Of a stretch of DNA of 64,000 bases, positions 59,911-64,000 are shown one piece after another (within the stretch, counting starts at the first letter, position 1; each line of letters opens with the position of its first letter). Location of the stretch: assembly GCA_025363815.1 (NCBI GenBank), contig JANYLB010000030.1, positions 1 to 64,000 on the forward strand, in the 5' to 3' direction. Under the pieces are notes generated by a model, which saw only the letters and a list, made by a program, of their open reading frames with translations, was not told the DNA's origin and did not search any database. Origin of the DNA: Actinomycetes bacterium. GTDB taxonomy: Bacteria; Actinomycetota; Acidimicrobiia; IMCC26256; JANYLB01. The position numbers were made by a program, and so were the translations under genes.

Positions 59911-60234
59911 GTGGCCGACCCCGCGAACCCGAGCGACCCGGAAATCGGTGAGCCCGAAGCGGTCCCGTTCAGCACCGGTACCGCCGAAGACGGGGTCGGG
60001 AGCCGGCCGGTGGACAAGTTCCGCCGGACCGCGGTGGGCTCTGTGGTCGCCGCGGGTTTGTTCGGGTTGCGAGACGCACTCGAAGGCCGCCCGGAGCGCG
60101 AGCAGACCGCCATCGTCTCCGAAGCACGGACACCAGACAAGAAGGGCCCCATCGAAGTAGTGCTCGACTTCGAGCGACCGGGCCACGGCATAGTCGTGAT
60201 CCGTCCACAATCCGACGACGACTCCGACGGGTAG
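59911..60234 (+). CDS. Small conserved-looking hypothetical protein
   Basis: 107 residues. An acidic, Pro-rich N-terminus is followed by a short helix (KFRRTAVGSVVAAGLFGLRD, about 36-55) and a beta-rich end (IEVVLDFERPGHGIVVIRP) with an acidic tail. The helix is amphipathic or weakly hydrophobic. No family recognised. GTG 59911 is supported by a TAACCT element 7 nt upstream. Confidence 0.55.
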   Translation: MADPANPSDPEIGEPEAVPFSTGTAEDGVGSRPVDKFRRTAVGSVVAAGLFGLRDALEGRPEREQTAIVSEARTPDKKGPIEVVLDFERPGHGIVVIRPQSDDDSDG

Positions 60235-60243
60235 CCGCGCCTC

Positions 60244-60636
60244 CTAGCGGATCGTGAGTTCGCGATCGACATCGGCGAGCGCGATGACTCGGCTCACGGT
60301 TTCGGTCGGCGAGTCAATGACCAGGGCAACACCGGCTGCCTCGGCGCGTCCGGCGACCCTCAGCAGCACAGTGACGGCGGCGGCGTCGATGAAGCTCAGT
60401 GCCGACACGTCGAGCACCAGCCGACGGGGCCGCTCGCACAGGGCGACTTCGAGACATTCATCGAGGCACGCAAGGGCCTCGAGACCGAGCGCGCCGCAGA
60501 GCTGGACGACGATGTCGAGGTGCTGTGTGACGACGAGAAGCGAGAACTCTGAAGGCGCGGGGCAGCGCCAGTTGGTCGTTCGAGTTCGGCGACGGGGTTC
60601 CGAAACACCGACCGGTTCGATGCTGCTCCCGCTCAT
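60244..60636 (-). CDS. STAS-domain protein without the phosphorylatable serine
   Basis: 130 residues, a single STAS domain: FSLLVVTQHLDIVVQLCGAL, LVLDVSALSFIDAAAVTVLL, ALVIDSPTETVSRVIALADV. In anti-anti-sigma factors the loop after the third strand reads D-S/T-S/T-G; here it is DAAAV, so phosphorylation by an anti-sigma kinase is not expected. It may be a constitutively active antagonist or a scaffold. ATG 60636 is used; GTG 60666 is also possible. It is convergent with the 59911 gene. Confidence 0.75.
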   Translation of the reverse strand: MSGSSIEPVGVSEPRRRTRTTNWRCPAPSEFSLLVVTQHLDIVVQLCGALGLEALACLDECLEVALCERPRRLVLDVSALSFIDAAAVTVLLRVAGRAEAAGVALVIDSPTETVSRVIALADVDRELTIR

Positions 60637-60747
60637 GGCGGAGAGCCTGCCCCGGCGCGACGCCACTCAAACGGGTCAGGGGAACCGGTTGGGTCCCGCC
60701 CGCCCCCGAGGGTTTCGCGCCAGGCCGAACCGGGCACAACTCTCCCC

Positions 60748-61278
60748 ATGACGATGACCCCTCCAACCGCCCCGCCATTCCGAGCCCCAAGCAGTCGAGG
60801 CCAGACGCTGGAGCTCGAAAGTTTCGGAGGGAAGGTCCCGATCGTGCTTTTCCTGGCGGGTTTGTTGACCGAAGAGTCTCGAGCCTTGATCGCCGAGCTC
60901 GACACCCGGGAGATCGAGTTCGGACACCGTCGGGTGCAGCTCCTCGGAGTCGCGGCGGCTACCGCGTCCGATCTCCGGGCCTTCGCTGCGAAGCACGGCA
61001 TCGAGGCCGCTCTCATCGCCGATCCTGACGGCGCGATTGCCGGCGCGTATGGCCTAGATGGTGATCAGCATCGGGCCGTGGTCATCGACCGTGCGCTCGG
61101 CGTCACCGCACTTGTCGGAGGCCCCCAAGATGCCTCTGAGTTCGCCGAGTGGCTGCTGCGCGCTGTTACCGAGCTCGGCCTCTCCGACGATCCCGAACCC
61201 GCCGACACCGACGACATGACTCCCCTCGGGCGCCGGCCCGGGCACGAGGACGCGTCGGACGCTACGGAGCGATCGTGA
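60748..61278 (+). CDS. Peroxiredoxin/thioredoxin-fold protein lacking active-site cysteine
   Basis: 176 residues with a thioredoxin-like pattern: a first strand VPIVLFLAGLL, a helix EESRALIAELDTREIEF, strand VQLLGVAAA, and a later ALIADPDGAIAGAYGL segment characteristic of AhpC/TSA proteins. There is no Cys anywhere, so the peroxidatic Cys of the P-T-C motif is lost (VLFLAGLLTEE at that place). An acidic, disordered tail ends the protein. It is probably a binding or structural relative rather than a peroxidase. Confidence 0.65.
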   Translation: MTMTPPTAPPFRAPSSRGQTLELESFGGKVPIVLFLAGLLTEESRALIAELDTREIEFGHRRVQLLGVAAATASDLRAFAAKHGIEAALIADPDGAIAGAYGLDGDQHRAVVIDRALGVTALVGGPQDASEFAEWLLRAVTELGLSDDPEPADTDDMTPLGRRPGHEDASDATERS

Positions 61279-61481
61279 AACTCGGGAGCGGCGGAGGTCA
61301 TCCGTGACCCAACGCCACCACTCAACGTCCCTGGTACGAGTCACTCCGCCCGCGAACGTGGGGTGACGCTGCCGCCCCCGAAGCACTGGTTCTACACCGT
61401 GGTCGGCGCCGCCGTCACAACGGCACCGACCCCGCTCGCGTCGCCTTCGCCCGTCACCACTGTGTGTGGCCGAAACCCGGC

Positions 61482-62258
61482 TCAGTTGCGGCGCTCGTAG
61501 CTCCAACCCTCGTCGGCCATCAAGAGCCGGTGCCGCCCGCCGACAGCGTGCGGATCACCGGATTCGTACCCGGCATCGCCTTGCCACATGGCGACGATGG
61601 TGTTGTCGATCATCACGATCTGCGTTTCGAAAAACTCCGGCTCCCGTAGACCGATCGCCGCGATTGCTTCGTCGACGGTCGCGAACTGGGCGAGGTCGTG
61701 AAGCGTCACCCACGTCGGCGGAGCGAGCTCGATCTCACCCGCGTCGCGCCGGGCCAGACCGTCGGCCGGCCGCACCCACGCGTGCTCGTGGATCTCGCCG
61801 CCGTCGACGACGACATCACCCGACGGCGCGGGCGCGACGAAGAACCAGGTCGCGAAACGCTTCGGCGCGATCTTGGGCGGGCTCCAATGCGCGTAGACGG
61901 TCAGGCTGTCGGGCGCGACCAAAAGGCCGGCCTCCTCCGCCGATTCGCGCACCGCGGCATTGCGGGCCGCGTGGATCACATCATCTATACGGTCGGGAGG
62001 TTCAGCACTCACCCGATCACCGGCGTCGACGCGTCCGCCGGGGAAGACCCACATCCCTCCGGCGAACGCCAACTTCGAGTTGCGCAGGAGAACCAGCGCC
62101 TCGATTCCTTCGGCCCCGTCGCGCAGGAGCACAACTGTCGCAGCGGGAATGGTTTCGGTTCCCGGCTCCGACGATGCCGGGCCGAGGCGCTCGGCCCAGG
62201 CCCGCATCCGATCGGCCCGCATCCGATCAGCCCGCATCTGGTCATCGTTCCCGGCCAC
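61482..62258 (-). CDS. Nudix hydrolase, NUDT19-like
   Basis: 258 residues. The Nudix box is FPGGRVDAGD, a short insertion, then AARNAAVRESAEEAGLLV, matching G-X5-E ... R-E-X2-E-E with a longer loop as in NUDT19/CoA-type enzymes. It hydrolyses a nucleoside diphosphate derivative, perhaps CoA or a nucleotide sugar. GTG 62258 is chosen since a TACGGT -10 lies 6 nt upstream; the open frame to 62312 would place the promoter inside. The N-terminus contains the five-residue repeat MRADRMRADR. Confidence 0.85.
   Translation of the reverse strand: MAGNDDQMRADRMRADRMRAWAERLGPASSEPGTETIPAATVVLLRDGAEGIEALVLLRNSKLAFAGGMWVFPGGRVDAGDRVSAEPPDRIDDVIHAARNAAVRESAEEAGLLVAPDSLTVYAHWSPPKIAPKRFATWFFVAPAPSGDVVVDGGEIHEHAWVRPADGLARRDAGEIELAPPTWVTLHDLAQFATVDEAIAAIGLREPEFFETQIVMIDNTIVAMWQGDAGYESGDPHAVGGRHRLLMADEGWSYERRN
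62201..62245. repeat. 15-bp tandem repeat, two exact-like copies and one degenerate, in the Nudix gene
   Basis: The unit CCCGCATCCGATCGG occurs at 62201, again at 62216 with one change, and in degenerate form at 62231. It codes for the MRADR repeats and keeps the frame. Confidence 0.85.
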
Positions 62259-62264
62259 TCCCGC

Positions 62265-62270
62265 ACCGTA
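62265..62270 (-). promoter_or_regulatory. -10 element of a leaderless promoter for the Nudix gene
   Basis: On the minus strand TACGGT is followed by 6 nt and GTG 62258. Confidence 0.5.
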
Positions 62271-62381
62271 GCGGCTCACCCGTTGCGACGGCCGACGCCG
62301 TTTGTTGTGCATCCGTTGCGCTAGTAGGCGACGAAAGCCGGGGTATGACCTGTGGGTCCGGTCGCAACGAAGGAGCCCACG

Positions 62382-63320
62382 GTGCGGAGTCGTTTCCTCA
62401 ATCTGTGTTTCGCCACCATCCTCACCTTTGTCTCAGGTGTGGCTCTCGCGGCCACGCCCGCGGCACCGGCCGTGGCCGCCGGCCCGACGTGCACGTTCAA
62501 CGGCAGCTCCCTTCCCCTCATCACCGGCACAACTCCCGGAAAGACGATCGCGATCACCTGTCGCGGCCTGGCGGCTCTCCGGCCGCACCTCATCTTCGAA
62601 GCGAGCTTGCTGATCGGCATCGATCCGCAGGCCAAGGCGCTGTTCTCCGGGAGCTCGGGTCTCTCACCGGTCCTGTTCAGCGCCGCGCTCGCGACCGTCG
62701 ACAAGATCAACCCCAACTCGATCAGGCCGGTGACATCAGACCTCTTCGGCAACCTGAACTACACCTTCACGGTTCCGGCGTCCTTTGCGACCGATCCAAA
62801 CGCGTCCTGCCCACCGTCGCAGCAGCAGTTCAACGCCGGGCTGCTCGGTTGTGCGCTGGCGATGGTCGATCTCGTCACCCAGAAGCCGGTTGGCGCGGCG
62901 AGTGCCGTGATGGAGTTCGCCGGGTTCCCGCTCCTCCCCCCGCAGCCGACGGTGGGCGTCTCTACCCCCAAGGCCAGAGCGAACAAGATCGTGGGAATCG
63001 GCGACCGTGCCGGCGCCACGACCTACTGGTGGGTACCGACGCTCGGTGCCTTGAACTCGATGCTCTCCGGGGAAGCAACGGTTCCGACGATCACGGTGGC
63101 AGTCGGATCCGGGCCAACCAGGAAGGTGGCGGTTTCGTACGCCACGGCAACGGCCGCTACCTACACAAGGCCCGTCTTCACCCCCGGCCAACTTTCGGGG
63201 ATCTTCGCGATGCCGAAGGGCCTACCGAAGGGAGACAACCTGGTGACGGTGACGTTGATCCAGCCGCTGCTCGGTCTGCCTCTCGCCAACGTGGCTACGA
63301 CGATGATCAAGCGCGCCTGA
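62382..63320 (+). CDS. Secreted hypothetical protein
   Basis: 312 residues. A Sec signal peptide (RSRFLNLCFATILTFVSGVA, cleaved after an AxA site near residue 33) opens it. The mature part is Ser-, Thr- and Ala-rich and looks beta-structured (GKTIAITCRGLAALRP, VPTITVAVGSGPTRKVAVSY), with a few Cys (TCTFNG ... ITCRG; SCPPSQQ ... GCALA) that may form disulfides. GTG 62382 is chosen because AAGGAG lies 6 nt upstream. It has no family I recognise and is convergent with the PPOX gene, overlapping it by 14 bp. Confidence 0.7.
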   Translation: MRSRFLNLCFATILTFVSGVALAATPAAPAVAAGPTCTFNGSSLPLITGTTPGKTIAITCRGLAALRPHLIFEASLLIGIDPQAKALFSGSSGLSPVLFSAALATVDKINPNSIRPVTSDLFGNLNYTFTVPASFATDPNASCPPSQQQFNAGLLGCALAMVDLVTQKPVGAASAVMEFAGFPLLPPQPTVGVSTPKARANKIVGIGDRAGATTYWWVPTLGALNSMLSGEATVPTITVAVGSGPTRKVAVSYATATAATYTRPVFTPGQLSGIFAMPKGLPKGDNLVTVTLIQPLLGLPLANVATTMIKRA

Positions 63321-63753
63321 CTCCGACGATGGGCGCGTCCGGTTGACCACCCGCCAGACGCCGGCCGGTGACGAGGTCGGCGCTCACCTCGACGAAGTGC
63401 TCGGGCGCATCACCGATCCACGACGGCGCCAAACGGGCCCGGGCGGCGGCGGCTCGGCCCGCGTCAGACAGCTCGTTGGCGATGCCGCGAACGAGCACGC
63501 TCCAGCCCAGCCCGCTCGTCTCGTCGAACGCATCGACCTCGAGCGCCACGATCGCGCCGTTCGATGCCGCCGAGAGCTTCGTTCCCGGCACCGTACGGAA
63601 GACGACCACGTCGTCGATCATCGCCAGGAACACCGGGAGGATCACCGGAAGGGCATCGACGCTCACACCTACTCTTCCGAGCCGAGCGTGCTCGAGCAGG
63701 GCGAGGCACTCGATCCGGTTGAGCTCGAAAAGCCGGGGCGTCGGCGTATCCAT
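63307..63753 (-). CDS. Pyridoxamine-5'-phosphate-oxidase-like (split-barrel flavin) protein
   Basis: 148 residues of the PPOX split-barrel fold: an N-terminal CLALLEHARLGRVGVSVDALP, LPVFLAMIDDVVVFRT, and a segment GAIVALEVDAFDETSGLGWS with VLVRGIA, typical of the F420/FMN-binding Pyridox_ox_2 group found in DevR regulons. Cofactor and substrate are not decided. ATG 63753 stands 57 bp from the end of the DevR-like gene on the same strand, so it may be downstream of that regulator. Confidence 0.82.
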   Translation of the reverse strand: MDTPTPRLFELNRIECLALLEHARLGRVGVSVDALPVILPVFLAMIDDVVVFRTVPGTKLSAASNGAIVALEVDAFDETSGLGWSVLVRGIANELSDAGRAAAARARLAPSWIGDAPEHFVEVSADLVTGRRLAGGQPDAPIVGVRRA

Positions 63754-63810
63754 GGGGCGAATCGTCGACCACAGGAGACGACGTTTCCAGGGCCGAAGGA
63801 CCCGAGTGTC

Positions 63811-64000
63811 CTAGGCCCGGCCGTGACGCTGAGGGTTCCGAAGCACCTCGGCCCCGAACACGGCGGCCTGCGTTCGCCGCTGCATTCCCAGCTTGGCCAA
63901 CACGTTGGAGACGTAGTTCTTCACCGTCTTCTCGGCAAGGAACATGCGCTCCCCGATCTGACGGTTGGTGAGGCCCTCGGCGATCAGGGCCAGGATCTTG
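63811..64000 (-). CDS. devR: DevR/DosR-type LuxR response regulator, C-terminal part (runs off right edge)
   Basis: The last 62 residues are in the window. [20 protein letters not shown] then [20 protein letters not shown] is the LuxR/NarL helix-turn-helix and is very close to mycobacterial DevR (dormancy regulator). The receiver domain and start lie beyond position 64000. With the PPOX-family gene directly downstream this suggests a hypoxia or redox response operon, an inference from the mycobacterial case. Confidence 0.78.
   Translation of the reverse strand, partial: KILALIAEGLTNRQIGERMFLAEKTVKNYVSNVLAKLGMQRRTQAAVFGAEVLRNPQRHGRA

Noticed and set aside
1-64000. CRISPR arrays, rRNA or tRNA genes
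   Set aside because: No regularly spaced repeats, rRNA-like stretches or foldable tRNA were seen on either strand.

Overview
The window is about 64 kb of high-GC bacterial chromosome with dense, mostly short-spaced genes. A WhiB regulator, a PdtaS-type sensor kinase, a Bpa/PafE proteasome activator, a fused 2-oxoglutarate decarboxylase (Kgd), a class II DAHP synthase and a DevR-type regulator all point to Actinomycetota. A complete System I cytochrome c maturation operon, a mitochondrial-type aconitase and a GlnII-type glutamine synthetase suggest a deep branch such as Acidimicrobiia; that placement is inference from gene content, not from a marker tree. At least 17 start codons have a TANNNT hexamer 6-8 nt upstream, the pattern of leaderless actinobacterial transcripts, and this was used to choose starts.

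Left end (1-1.3 kb): a decayed mobile-element fragment and an unassigned stretch. 1.3-17.3 kb: ordinary metabolism, with a secreted purple-acid-phosphatase-like enzyme, an aldehyde dehydrogenase and SDR, the bpa-aroG-kgd cluster, an MFS exporter, a DapA-family aldolase, a TSUP permease, a lipid kinase and a glycerophosphodiesterase. 17-21 kb: whiB1 and pdtaS convergent as in Mycobacterium, then a pair of ArsA-like ATPases and a DUF3107 protein. 21.4-26 kb: an iron-sulfur block (Mrp carrier, SufR-like regulator, cysteine desulfurase, NfuA-like scaffold) with a DUF169 protein and an ATP-grasp enzyme. 27-34 kb: glnII, an MMPL transporter, aconitase under a GntR/UTRA regulator, and a cyclophilin.

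34.0-40.6 kb: a nine-gene ccmABCDEFGHI operon on the minus strand whose genes all overlap or abut, including a 39-codon ccmD. 40.7-49.4 kb: a class E sortase, a cell-envelope protein of unknown role, and an acyl-CoA/amine block (two crotonase-fold proteins, a stand-alone biotinyl domain, a carboxyltransferase, a class III aminotransferase and a Tat-exported flavin amine oxidase). 49.4-60.2 kb: small unknowns, a DUF5317 protein, two overlapping membrane HD-domain genes, a glycosyltransferase, an alcohol dehydrogenase/aldo-keto reductase/TetR set and a potassium channel. 60.2-64 kb: a STAS protein, a cysteine-less peroxiredoxin-like protein, a Nudix hydrolase, a secreted unknown, a PPOX-family flavoprotein and the tail of a DevR-like regulator running off the right edge.

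The most unusual structure is upstream of the tandem HD-domain genes (about 53475-53731, minus strand). A 28-codon hydrophobic ORF with a strong Shine-Dalgarno site is flanked by two perfectly complementary 15-nt segments, each also part of a local hairpin. This looks like a leader-peptide or riboregulator arrangement controlling putative second-messenger enzymes.
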